Source: Mastigamoeba balamuthi (taxonomy: Eukaryota > Evosea > Mastigamoebida > Mastigamoebidae). Taken from it: a stretch of 64,000 nt of DNA. Below the pieces are notes generated by a model. That model ran no database searches, was not told the origin of the DNA, and worked only from the letters and a program-made list of their open reading frames with translations. The DNA is taken from positions 75,624 to 139,623 of the forward strand of contig CACRSC010000049.1 of NCBI GenBank assembly GCA_902651635.1. The letters are read 5' to 3'. Position 1 is the stretch's first letter. Each line of letters opens with the position of its first letter. A program made the translations under genes and the position numbers. Of the stretch, positions 9,914 to 21,724 are shown piece after piece.

Positions 9914-12900
9914 ATGGCGTTGAGCTTGAGGCGGCCAACGGTGACCGAGGTCGAACCCGCGTTTCCCCTGATCCCCGCGGGCGACTCGTCCAAGCGCCGC
10001 TCGGTGCTGCGCAGCACCCTGAAGCGCCTCAAGGCACACCACCACCACCGCCGCTTCGACCTCGTACAGTTAGGAATTACCCGCCGTCTCTATCCCCGCC
10101 CTTCGTCTCGTCTCGCTTCCCAACGTCACAACACACCCACCCCACCCCAGCACAGCGCTCACCCTACAACGCCGCCGCGCAGCTGGGAGCAGGCGCAGCT
10201 GTACAACCCCAAGGGGCAGGAGGATGGCGACTGGATGCCGGTGCTGGCGGAGCTGCACGCGGTGGCGCCCGACTCCAAGACGGAGCAGCGCGTGCCGCTG
10301 GTCGCCGTGTGGCAGGCGCAGCCCACGTGCCTCGTGGCCGTCTTCACGTCCCCCTTCCGCGTCTCCTGCCTCGACAAGGGTCCTCTCTCTCTCTCTCTCT
10401 GCCTCTCTCTCACTGCCTGTCTCTCTCTGTCGCAAGGGTCCTCTCTCTGTCTCTGTCTCTCTCACACTCTCTGTCACTCTCTCTCTCTGTCTCTGTCTCT
10501 GTCTCTCTCCACCCTCGCACTGACGCCCCCAGCCCAGACGTGCGGCTGTTCAAGGACGCCGACGTGGAGCGAGGGAACCCGGGGCTCTGCTTCATCCTGA
10601 GGTGCCAGAACGCTGACTGCGCCGTCAGGCTGTCCTCCAAGGTCCAGGGCCTGCAGCAGCCCAGGGACGCCGCAGCCCCAGCCCCGGCGGCAGCGCAGGC
10701 CCCGGCGCCCGCTGCCCCGGCCCCCGCACAGCCGCCCGCGGCGCCCGTCTCTCCGAGGTCGCCGCGGTCGCCCAAGTGTACGCACACGCCGTCGACGTCG
10801 TCGTCGTCGTCGATGTCGGCGTCGATGCCGAGCCTGCCCGTGCGGGTGAGGCGCGGCAGCGGGCCGATCACGGTGCGCGTCGTCGACGAGTCGGACAGGC
10901 GCTGGGACGTGGCGATGCCCGACAAGGCTACGGTCGCGTGGCTGCTCGAGGAGGTCGTCCACAAGCGCCTGCGCGGCGTGCCCACCATGTACGCGCTCGC
11001 CTTCTCGCAGCCGCGCCACCGCACCGTCTGCACGGCCAGCTGGCTCGTCGAGGACAAGGGAGTGCGCTCTCCCTCCCCTCCCCCACCCGCTCCTCCCTGG
11101 GCTCACGGGCTCCCGCGCGCGCAGGTCGCTGCGCTCAGCACGTTTGGAGGGGAGACGCTCTACCTCATAAAGAAGAAGGGCGTCAAGTTCGACGACGCGT
11201 TCTCGGACTGGGTCAGCGGCTTCGACACCAGGGCCAGCGCCCTCACCGTGCTCAGGCAGTGCGTGCCCTGCCTGCAGCGGCGTAGGCGCCGCCCCCCTCG
11301 GCTCAAGCGCCCGTTTGCAGCTGGGCGTCGTTCTCGGTGCGGCGCAGGGAGCAGATGCTGCCCATACTGGAGGACACGGTGTCGCTGCTCGTGGAGGAGC
11401 ACGTGCAGAGGCTCTACGACATTGCGCAGCGCCAGTCGCTGCTGCCGTGCGTCAAGCTGCGGCCGTTCCGCCTGCACGAGGTGGGCGACGCCGTGGAGAT
11501 CAACTGGCCCGACGTGGTCACGCGCGAGGTCGAGGTCATCAACAGCGAGCAGCAGAGCGACGTCCTGGCCTACATCGTCTGCCCGCACATCGAGGGCTTC
11601 CGCGTCAGCTGCATGAACCCGCTCCTCTTCGTCCCAGCGGTGCGCAGCGTAGGCCGCCAGGGCGCAGGCATTTCCCCAGACGTCATTGATTTGCTTTCTA
11701 GAAATCGAGCGCCAAGTTCACCCTCAACTTCGGCGCTGCCCACCTCCCCGACGGCGGCATCGTCGCCGACAACCCCGAGTGCCACACGATCCGGGTCCAG
11801 TACCACGTCCTGACCAGAGGCGAAGCAGCGCCCCGCCCGCACCGCGTCGGCTCCCTAGGTTTGCGCCGCAGTTTCCGTTCCAGTTCAATTGTTCACTGGA
11901 AATCAAACTGCGATCCCCCTGCCAGATTACATGGAGCGCCCACTGACGCCGCTGTTCCTGCGATTCAAGCTCAAGGCCAAGTTCACCGCCCGCGTGGGGG
12001 CTCCGGGAGTGCCCCTGAGGGTCCGCGAGCTCACTCCGGACCAGCTGCGGGCGCGCGTCAACGTGCTGCGCGTCATCGGCCGCGGTGGCTGCGGCACCGT
12101 GTCGCTCGTGAAACTCGACGACCAGGTGATGGCCATGAAGACCTTCACGCTGCCGCCAAAGGACGACGCCCTCCTCGCCGCGACCAGGCACGACCTGATC
12201 GAGGACTTCAAGGCCGAGCTCGCTGTCGTAGAGTGCGCACTACGAGCCTTTTGTTGGCGTCCTGATTTGGTTTTGATGATTTCGAATTCAATTGATTATT
12301 TGGCGCGCAGTGACCACCCGAATATCATACCGCTGCACCACTTCACGGTCGACCTGGAGCGCGACCAGCTCCACATCATGATGCCGTACCTCGAGCTGGG
12401 CGACCTCTCGCACCTGGCGCTGGACCAGTCGCAGCCATTCCCGTGGCCCCTGCGCCTCAAGGTCCTCGCGCGCTGGCCCAGCCCTCCCCATATCTCCCCC
12501 GCCCCCCCCTCACGCAGCCGGGGGGGTATGCGCACGCAGATCGCCCTGGACGTCGCGAGCGCGCTGGCCCACCTGCACAGGCGCGCGATCTGCCACAGGG
12601 ACCTGAAGCCCGAGAACGTCCTGGTGGCCTCGACGACGCTCGACCCCGACTGGCAGTCGACGGCCGGCAAGCCTGAGCACGCCAACGCGCTGCTCTCGGA
12701 CTTTGGCTGCGTCAGCGAGATCGCCAAGGCCGAGATGCGCAACGCCTGGGTCGGCACGTCGCCGTACAAGGCGCCCGAGGCCATCCCCGTGCCGGGCCAG
12801 AAGCAGCTCGAGCGCAGCTACGCGCCGCCCTGCGACGTCTACGCGTTCGGCATCATGCTCTACGTCATCGCCGCGCGGACGCCGCCGTACGAGGCCGCCG

Positions 12901-14295
12901 GCAGGCTGCACCCCAGCAAGCTGGAGCAGCTCGTCCAGGAGGGCTTCCGCCCCTCGCTCGAGGCGCTGCCGCCCGACGCGCCCGCGTGGATCCCCGAGCT
13001 GCTGCAGAACTGCTGGAAGTCGGACCCCGACAAGCGCCCCAAGATGGACGCCGTCGTCGAGGAGATCCACGCGGGGCTCTGCGCGCTGCTCGAGGTCAGC
13101 GCCGCCGCCGCCGGGGTGGCCGCCCCGAGCCCCGCCGGGCCGGGCTCGCTGCTGTCGTCGGGCGGCGTCTGCAGCCCCGTGCGCCCGGCGTCGCCGATGC
13201 AGCAGGTCGTCCCGCTGCGCGTGGCGTGCAGCTGCCACGAGCGCGTGCTGCAGGTCCAGTTCGGCACGGCGCTGGCCGCGCTGCTCGAGACGGCCTGCGC
13301 CAAGGTCTTCGGCGCGGGCGACGCCGCCGCGATGCGCCTCTGCAACGCGAGCTCGCTGGCCGTCATCGCCTCGGACGAGGAGCTCGCCGAGCTGATGCGC
13401 GCCGAGACGGTGCGCTCGGCCGCCGAGGACACGCCCGCGCTGCTGCTCTGCCCCAAGCGCGACGTCGCCGAGGTCCTCCTGCGGCCGTACCGCTTCGGCG
13501 TGCCGCTGGCCAAGGACGACCCCGCGGCGCCCGCCGGGGGCAAGGTGCTGCTCGCCGAGGTGCACCGCGCGGCCACGTGCGCCGAGCTCTGCCACCTGGC
13601 CCAGCACACCGACGCCGTCCGCGAGGCGCTGGCCGCCCGAGGCGTCGCCGCCCCCTTCGCCGTCGTCTCGGCCTCTGGCGCCGTCCACCCCGACGAGTGG
13701 CAGCCGCTCCGCTTCTGTGCGCGGCGCCTCTCCCCCCCCTGTGTTCTCTCCCGGCCCTCGCTGACGGCTCTCTCTCGGCGCAGCCGCGGAGAACAGGGAG
13801 ACGGTGCTGATCGCCTCGCAGAAGGAGGCGGTGGAGTCGATGAGCACGTCGGGCACGTTCGAGGTGAACCTGCGCAGGTCCGCCAAGGAGGCGCACGTGC
13901 CGGTGCCGGCGCCGCCGCCCGGGACTGCGGTCACCGTCGAGGACGTGCTGCGCTGCGCCGGGGCGCCGGGGCACCTCGTCGTCCTCCCCAATGGCATCTC
14001 CGCCGAGGTCACGCGGCGCCTGCGCCCGCGAGACGGGCCCCTGCTGCTCGTGCCCGCGAGCTCCGCGGACCTGGTGGGCGTCAGCGTCAAGTACGGCGGC
14101 GCGACGTGGAACGTCTGGGCGCTGGGCGACGTCCGCGTGGGCGACGTCACGCAGGCGGCGCGCGCTGCGCTCGGAGCGAGCGTAAGGGCCGCGGCGTTTG
14201 ACAAGGACGGGCCCGTCGACGACGAGGCCACCCTTGCCAGCGTCGCGGACCGCGAGTGGAGGCTCGCCGTGCCCCCGGAAACTGTTATGGTCTGA
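9914..14295 (+). CDS. TKL-group serine/threonine protein kinase, large multi-domain
   Basis: Ten exons (9914-10063, 10199-10379, 10538-11061, 11125-11258, 11321-11639, 11702-11858, 11926-12232, 12311-12461, 12540-13716, 13784-14295) close in frame to 1203 residues. The kinase domain spans roughly residues 535-830: glycine loop IGRGGCGTVS, ATP-binding Lys in VMAMKTF, HRDLKPEN, DFG in LSDFGCVSE, and APE in YKAPEA, so it should be active. TKL assignment follows the DVYAFGIMLY and WKSDPDKRPKM motifs. Residues 1-490 are a long region with a Pro/Ala/Ser linker and no named domain. The 370 residues after the kinase are also unassigned. Such kinases usually sit in small-GTPase or stress signalling. 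Intron 2 is a (TC)n tract. The acceptor of exon 2 is the least certain boundary. Confidence 0.85.
10380..10510 (+). repeat. (TC)n microsatellite inside a kinase intron
   Basis: An imperfect CT/TC run broken by a few G and A bases fills most of the second intron of the TKL kinase gene. It supplies an extreme polypyrimidine tract before the acceptor at 10537. Confidence 0.9.
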
Positions 14296-14728
14296 TCCGG
14301 ACCTGCGCTCTCGCCGCAACAGCATTCGCAGTATACGCAACAGCCGTGACCCCCCACCCATGTCGCTCCTTCAATTGAGGATGTGAATACGAAGGCGGGC
14401 TTTTCGCACACGAGTGCTTTTTCTGGTGCTCTGAAATGGCCTGTGCATGGTGCACTCCCCACCCCGGGGAGGCGCTGTCGTGTGCAGGTGGGGGCGAGAG
14501 CGCCGCGGCGGACAGCCTGCGCCCACGCGTGAGGTCGCGCGGATGCGGGCGTGTGAATTTTCTCGTTTGTGCACGTCACAGTCGCGTTGGCCCACACATG
14601 ACGTGAAATAACGGCAACGTGAAGTCTATCGATAAAAATAGTCTCTACAATTGTTCCCGTCCGTGTGCAGAAAGGGTGAAATGGGAGTGGGTGGGAGCTC
14701 TGGCTCTCACGGGCCCGCGGCCCCCGGC

Positions 14729-15528
14729 CTAGCAGCAGCACGGGCACTCCATCCCCGGCGGGCACTCGAGCTTCTCGCAGATGGTAGCGAGGTGCTTCCT
14801 GCACTCCGAGCACTTGCAGCACGAGGGCACGTGCACGTTGTTGCTGGGCGGGTGCTGCCCGCCGTCGGCCTCTGCCCGCTTGCTGCAGTGCCCCCTGTCC
14901 CTGCACGGGCACGCGGCTGCGAACCCCGAGATGGTCTGCAGGTTGCGCGCCATCATCGCCGTCGGCATCTGCATGATGTACTTGAGCAGGCACGACAGCA
15001 GCGGCGACCCGCTCACCAGCTTCTTCTCCTCCTCGAGCTGCTCCCTGTGTGCAGACGCGCCGTGCCGATGATCAGGCGAAGGGGACTCAGAGGAGGAAGG
15101 GGGATGAGGGGCAGTTGTGCAGTCGCTCACATTAGGACGCGTTGCTCGGCCTCGAGACGCACGAGTAGGAATGCGTAGTCTGTGGACTGCTTCTCGGCGA
15201 GCTCGATGTGCTCGTTGAGCTCGGCGACGCGGTCCTTGCGGCGCTGGCGCGAGGCCACGGCCGACTTCCTGTTCCTCTCCATGCGCTTGCGGCGCCGCTC
15301 CTCGCTGCTGTCCGCGCTCTTGCCGTCGGCGATGACGATGACCTCGGACGGAGTCGCCGCCTGCGTCTGCCCGGGCATCGAGAGCTCGTCCACGCGGCCT
15401 GCAGGGGCGCCGGGTGCGGGTCAGCGGCCCGTGGAGAGGGTGCGGAGACAAGGGAGGGCGGGCTCACGGGCAGCGGCGAGGGCGTCCTCGAAGAAGGCGG
15501 TCTCTATTTGATCGATCTGGGCGGCCAT
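14729..15528 (-). CDS. bZIP transcription factor with a cysteine-rich C-terminal domain
   Basis: Three exons (15528-15468, 15398-15131, 15044-14729) give 214 residues. The basic region carries the bZIP signature Asn-x7-Arg in NRKSAVASR, preceded by RRRKRMER, followed by a zipper-like helix (VAELNEHIELAEKQ) that continues through the exon 2/3 junction into EEEKKL. The C-terminal part is Cys-rich: ACPCRDRGHC, then CCKCSECRKH, then CEKLECPPGMECPCCC, about 14 cysteines in 70 residues. In yeast Yap-type bZIPs a Cys-rich domain senses oxidants or metals; a metal- or redox-sensing role here is inference. The intron donors are GTGAGC and GTGAGC. Confidence 0.85.
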
Positions 15529-16005
15529 TGCTGGGAAGGAATGCTCGTGTGGTAGAGAGAGAGAGAGAGCGAGAAGATTTGTGTGGAAGTGAGGGTGAAT
15601 CAGAGGCTCTGAGTCACCAGTAGTTAGCCAGTAGTAGAAATGACAGCCCGTAATTCGCTGTACCTTCCTTATTAGGCAAAATCCATGACTATCGGCACCC
15701 CACCCATTGCATCACCGAATAAGATCCGGTCCGGTTTGGTCCGCCACCAACCCCCGTGCACTTCCAACCACTGGTCTGGAAATAACATGCTCCATCAAAA
15801 AAACGGCATTCCCAGCAGATGGTGGGCAAATGCCACCTCACGCATCCACACCTCAGACCCTCCACGAGCAGAAAGATACCCGGATCGGACCGACCGCGCG
15901 AATCAGATAAATCTGTCCCATGGATCGGATCGTGATATTTATCCCCCCGCGCAATCTACGTGGGCCGAACCCAACACACACGCGGACAAGAACAGCTCAG
16001 CGATC

Positions 16006-19000
16006 ATGAGCGCGCCGGACCCTCGCGCCGCCGCGCCCCCCGCTGCTGTCGCGACGACGGCGGTGCCGTGCGGCGTGGACCCCGTGCACGTCGTCACGGG
16101 CGAGGCGCACCTCGTGCTCGCCGCCATGCGCCTCAACAAGCGCTGGGCCGCGGACGTCCTCGCCCCGGACCCCAGCGCCGCGCTCGCCCCCGAGACCCAG
16201 CTGCTCTCCGCCTTCTTCACCCTCCTCGAGACCCTCAGCGACACCGTCGGTTCGCCCCTCCTCTCCCCGCGGCGTCCTCCCTCGAGTCGAGAGAACCGCC
16301 GTTATCCGACGAGACACGTCGCCACAACGTCGGGAAAATCGTTTGGATATCGCTGCGATCCGCGTGGAATCGGCGGGGCTTGCGCGGGCACGCGGGCGTG
16401 GGGGCGCCGGGTTTCAAAGTTGCCACGTGGGGTTGTCAGAAAAACCGGGATGGGGGACTGGTCAATAATCGGCGGAGCCTCACGCGCGCACGTGCGGCGC
16501 AACAGCGTCGGCGGGGGGCATGGCGAACGTGGACCCGATGGCGTACCTCAGGCCCTTCCTCGACGTGATACAGGCCGAGAGCACCAGCGGGCCCATCACG
16601 GGCGTCGCGCTGTCGGCCGTCCACAAGATCCTCCTCCACGTCCTCAGCCCCGCGAGCCCCGGCCTCCCCTCGTGCGCTGCGCCCTCCTCTCCCGCGGGGC
16701 TCACCGGCGAGCCGCCTCAGGGCCATGAGGGAGATCGCGAGGGCGCTGGCCAACTGCAGGTTCGAGGCGACGGACCCCGAGGCGGACCAGTCGACGCTGG
16801 CGCGGCTGCTGCACGTGCTGGTGGCGTGCGTGCAGGTGCCGCCGGGCACGCTGATGCCCGACGACGCGCTGTGCGACCTCTACGACACGGTGTTCCGCCT
16901 CGCGGTTCCCCAGCGCTCGCGCAGCGTCTCGTCGCTGCTGCGCTCGCTCGCCGAGCAGTCGATCGTCGAGTTCGCCCGCGCCGTCTTCCGCCACTTTGGC
17001 GCCTTGCGGACCGTCGCCGACTCGACCGCTGCCACGGCGTCGGCGCCGTACGGCCAGGCGGCCCTCTTGCGCATCCTCAAGTCCGCTGCCTGCGCGCTGC
17101 ACCCCAACGCCTCGCAGTCTGCCCAGATCGTCCCCGCGTCGCCGCTGCCGATACACCAGTCTGCCTCGGCCCCCGTCAGCGCCGCCTCCTCCCCGCAGCC
17201 CCGCGCTCTCGTCGTCGCAGTCCCCCTGCCGCCCCAGCAGCAGCAGCAGCAGNTCCGCGCCGCCCGCGCCCACGGCGGCGCAGCAGCAGCAGCAGCAGCA
17301 GCAGCCGAGCACTCCGGGAGGCACGGCTGCCCCCCCGCCCGCAGTCGCGTCGGCGACGCCGCAGCCGGCGATGGCGCAGCCGCAGGGGCAGATCGCGCCC
17401 GGGCTGCCGCCGGCCCCCGCGAACCCCAAGACCAAGGCCGAGGCGCAGTACGTGGCGCTCAACGTCGTCAACGCGGTCGTGGAGGTGTGCGGGGCGGCGA
17501 TGCCGGCGTCCCCCGAGTTCGCCGCGCTGATATCGACGGACCTCTGCTGCGCGCTGCTGCAGCTGCTGCAGACGCCGCACACGTCGATACTCGCGGTGGC
17601 GCTGCGCGCGCTGCTGAACCTCTTCGCGACGTGCAGGCCGCTGCTGAAGCTGCACGTCGAGGCGTTCGTCGTGGCCGCGTCGAAGCTCGTGCTGAGCGCC
17701 GACGCGCAGCAGCCGCGCAACGTCGAGCTGCTGCTGCAGACGCTCTGCGAGCTCTGCCACGACACGCACTTTGCCGTCGAGCTCTACGCCAACTACGACT
17801 GCGACCTCTACTGCACCAACGCGCTCAAGGTGCTCAGCGAGGCGCTCTACAAGGCGGCGTTCCCGCGGGGCGGCGCGCTGGCCGACTCGCACGTGATCGC
17901 GCTCGACGGGCTGCTGGCGCTGCTGGCGTCGCTGTGGCGCTGCGTCGCGAGGGCCGACGCGACGCCGTCGCCCGCGTCGCCCGCACAGTCGTCCGAGCCC
18001 AAGCGGCTGCGGCTGGCCAAGCAGAACAAGACGACGCTGGCGCAGTGCGTCGAGAAGTTCAACGCGTCTCCCAAGGAGGGCCTCAAGCTGCTCCAGCAGT
18101 GCAGGCTGCTGCCCGACCCGCTCGACCCCTCGAGCGTCGCCGCCTTCCTCAAGAACGCCCCCGGCCTCAACAAGCAAGGCACGGGGGGAGGGCAGCCGCT
18201 CGGGCAGCACACAGCGCACCACTAACACCGGGGCGGCGCAGTCGTCGGGGACTACATATCGTCGCGGCACGAGTTCAACAACAACACGCTCAAGGAGTAC
18301 ATACGGCTGTTCAACCTGGTCGACCACAAGTTCATCGAGTCTTTCAGGGAGTTTATGCAGAGCTACAAGACGCCCGGCGACGCCAACCTGATCAGCCGCA
18401 TACTCGAGGCGTACGGGCAGGAGTACGTGAACACGGCGCGCAACGGGGTCTACGAGAACGCCGACGCGTGCTACGTCAACAGCTACTCGGTCGTGCTGCT
18501 CAACGTCGACCTGCACAACTCCGAGGTCAAGGAGAAGATGACGCTCGAGCAGTACATCAACAACAACAGGGGCATCAACAACGGCAAGGACTTCCCGAGG
18601 GAGTACCTCTCGGACATCTACTTTGGTGCGATATCCTCCTCCCTCTGCTGATATTTCTCGGAATCGGGGAGAGAACTTTGGTTTGCCTGCACTGAGTCAT
18701 AATTCCCGGAAACATACGAACTGGCCACACAAACACAACTGACTCCGTTCCCTCCCCTCCGCCCAGACATCAAGAACACGCCGCTGACGATCCCCGAGGA
18801 GGTGCCCAGCGGCTCGATGACGCAGAAGGCCTGCGAGGACATGCTGCGGCGCGCGCCGCGCGTGGCCAGGTACGTGTCGGCGGCGCCGCTGTCGGGCAAG
18901 GGCGCGCTGGACCTCTACCGCGACGTCTTCGCGACGCTCTGGAACCCCCTGATCGCGGCTCTGAGCGTCTGCTTCGAGTCGGCCGTCGAGGAGCGGACGA

Positions 19001-21481
19001 TACACCGCGTGCTGCGGGGGTTCTCGCTCTGCGGGCAGCTGGCCGCGCGCTACCAGCTGACCGAGGTCATCGACTACCTGGTCGTCTACCTCTGCAAGTC
19101 GACGGCGCTGCCCTTCAGCGTCCCCGTCGAGAACCCCGTGCTCTCGTTCGGCGCCAACCTCAAGGCCCACATCGCGGCCGAGGCCATGTTCGCGCTGGCC
19201 CGCGGCCACGCGAGCTTCCTGCGCGAGAGCTGGGTCAACGTGCTCGACATAGCCTCGGCGCTGCACGACATGGAGCTCGTCCCCGACGTCCCGGGCCTCC
19301 CGGACTTCACCCTCACCGAGGCGCCTGCCGCTGCCGACAGCAGGAAGGAGAAGCGCAAGAGCCACGGCCACGAGCACGGCGGCGCCGGGCAGAAGTCGGG
19401 CTCGTGGCTCGGGGCGCTGCTCTGGGGCTCGTCGGCGGGGCGCGAGGACGAGGAGGACGCGCGGACGCCCGAGGAGGCCGAGGCCGCGGAGCGCGCCAAC
19501 AGGTGCGCAGAGGCCTGCAGGGTCTACGAGCTCGTCGAGCAGTCGCGGGCCATGGACGAGCACGCGCTGCAGTGCCTGCTCAAGGCCGTCGTGCACTGCA
19601 GCCTCGCGCACTCGGCGCGCAGCGACGCCGAGGAGAGCGCGCTGTGGTACCTCGACGTGCTCGTGCAGCTCGCGCTGATCAACGCGCACCGCTCGGCCTG
19701 CGTGTGGCCCACGGCCTTTGAGCACCTCTCGCGCGCGCTCAACGCCGCCGCCGAGGCCGCGCAGGCGACGCCGTTTGCCGAGCGCGCGACGGTCGGGCTG
19801 CTCATCCTCTGCATACACCTCGCGGGCAGGCCCGAGCACCTCGGCGACCTCACGGCCGCGCTCTACGCCGTCTCGCGGCTGCCGGCCCCGGTGCTCGACG
19901 ACCTCGCCGACGTCGTGGCGATGGGGGCGGCGGCGCTGGCCAAGTCGCCCGCCTGCAAGGCCTTCGCCGACGCCGGGGCGCTGAACGCGGTGCTGGCGCT
20001 CGTCGAGTCGGTGGCCGCGCACAGGGACGGGTACGCCAAGGGCTTCGAGGCGCTGCGCTGCGTCGTGGCCGCGGGCGTCGTGGCGAGCCCCGAGGAGCAC
20101 AAGATCTGCACGCACGCGCTGGCGTCGTTCCTCAAGTCGCCCGTGCGCGCCGACGCGGCGGCGGCGCAGGCCGTCGAGATGCTGGGCGAGCTGTTCGGCA
20201 GGGCGCACGCGGTGGCCGTCAAGCACGTCGTCACGAGGAGCCCCGCGGCGACGGCGCACGCGGACGCGGCGCTGCTGACGTGGGAGCTGTTCTCGCACGT
20301 CATGTCCTCGCTCAGCGACATGTCCAGGGACCCCGTTGTACGTGCTCCGCTCTCTCCCCTTGGCGGTCCTGCCTCTTTGCCTCTTGCGTCCGTGGGCGGA
20401 GCGGCGGTCACCAGTGTTCGGGGTTCCGTATTGCTCCGTTGCCTCGGCAACGTTGCACAGGGCAGACGGCCGCAAACAGCGCTCATGAACGAAGACTGTG
20501 AGCTTTGCCTCGCGGCCCTGCCTGAAGGCCCGTGAAACAGCACGGAGCCATCGGGCCGCTGCCCTGATTCCCGTGGGGGTTGCTGCTGAGCCTCGGTGCA
20601 GTGCACTGGCACCCGACTGATAGCACTGCCGCTCTGCAGCCAGAGGTGCGCCACAACGCCATGACGGTCCTGCAGCGCGTGCTGCTGTCGAGGGCGCTCG
20701 AGGAGCTGTCGCAGCCGCTGGCGGCGGCGGGCGAGTCTGCGGGACAGCCGATGGGGTGGGCCATCGCGCGCTCGGTCCGTGTCGTTGTGTTTCCGCTGCT
20801 CTCTGCGCTGCTGCACCCGTTCGGGTCCACCAAGGACGAGGCCGACGAGACCCGCCTGCGAGCGTGCACGCTGCTCTCCAAGGTCTGGCTTCTTGCTCTC
20901 AGTGGGCCTGCCCGACCCCCTAACGTCGCGCTCCCCCACCGCAGATGTTCCTGCAGCACCTGCCCACGCTGAGCCAGCACCCCGAGTTCACGATGCTCTG
21001 GGCTGACGTGCTCGGGTTCTTTGAGCAGTACATGGCCCTGGCCAAGGGCCCAAGCAGCTCGGCGGATCTGCTCGTCGAGGCGCTCCCCGAGTCGATGAAG
21101 AACATGCTGCTCGTCATGACCGCCATCGGTGTACGCCCGAGTCTCCTCTATCTCTTGCCGTCGCCAAAGGTTCACCTTAGCATGCTTTCCTTCCCGCCAA
21201 AAAATCAGGTGTTCGAAACGGTCACGCCGAGGGGGAGAGAGCTGTGGGAGCTCACGTGCAGGGCACTGGACCGCTTCTGCCCGGGGATGAGAGAAGACAT
21301 ACTCAGCAAGCTTGTGCCGCCGCCGCAGCCGAGCGCGGCAACAGCAGCGCCCGCCAGCCCCGTTGTTGCCGCCCCAGCAGCAGCCCCCACCGCCGCGCCA
21401 ATCGCGGCAGCCAGCACAGCCCTCGCAGGGATTGCAGAGCAGAGCGCACCTCTCAGCGCGTCGAAGGTTGTGACGATCTGA
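16006..21481 (+). CDS. GBF1: Large Arf guanine-nucleotide exchange factor of the GBF1/GNOM family (Sec7 domain)
   Basis: Eight exons (16006-16249, 16506-16671, 16721-18178, 18242-18625, 18767-20334, 20640-20882, 20945-21130, 21209-21481) give about 1506 residues if the ambiguous base at 17253 is ignored. The N-terminal DCB/HUS region has YLRPFLDVI and SGPITGVAL as in GBF1/GNOM. The Sec7 domain runs over the exon 3/4 junction: GLNKQ, VVGDYIS, HEFNN, REFMQSYKTPG, LNVDLHNSEVKEKM, NNNRGINNGKD. Downstream HDS regions fill exons 5-8. The role is to load GTP on Arf1 at the Golgi. Oddly, the catalytic glutamic-finger position is Asp (see findings). Intron 3 (18179-18241) has a GC donor and a clear CACTAAC branch site. 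Confidence 0.9.
17253..17253. other. Ambiguous base N in a CAG-repeat of the GBF1 gene
   Basis: The N sits at the end of one CAG run, 28 bases before a second. Counting it as a base breaks the frame; leaving it out joins the upstream GBF1 frame to the downstream one, and the phase at the exon 3/4 junction then also closes. It is most likely a repeat-length artefact rather than a true mutation. Confidence 0.8.
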
Positions 21482-21724
21482 AGAGCAATAAAAGTGGACC
21501 TATAACCGACTTCCCATAAGCACACTGATTCGCGTTTTGCTGTGGTGCAGATTTCGAGACACCAAACAGAAAAATCAAGGCTGCTTAAAGGATGAGCTCT
21601 ATTGCATGATTGATAGGAAGAGGATGAATTTCCTTGATTACAAAATGCATTATGACACTGAATACAGCAGCACATGTTTACTAGACTGTGCGTTTGCTTC
21701 GTGGGGTCGAGCGAGGGTCGTCGG

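Noticed and set aside
12510-14993. An 827-codon open frame antisense to the kinase
   Set aside because: Shadow of the kinase coding strand; no conserved motifs.
18697-20475. A 592-codon open frame antisense to the GBF1 gene
   Set aside because: Same GC-driven shadow effect; composition is Arg/His/Glu/Val with no motif.
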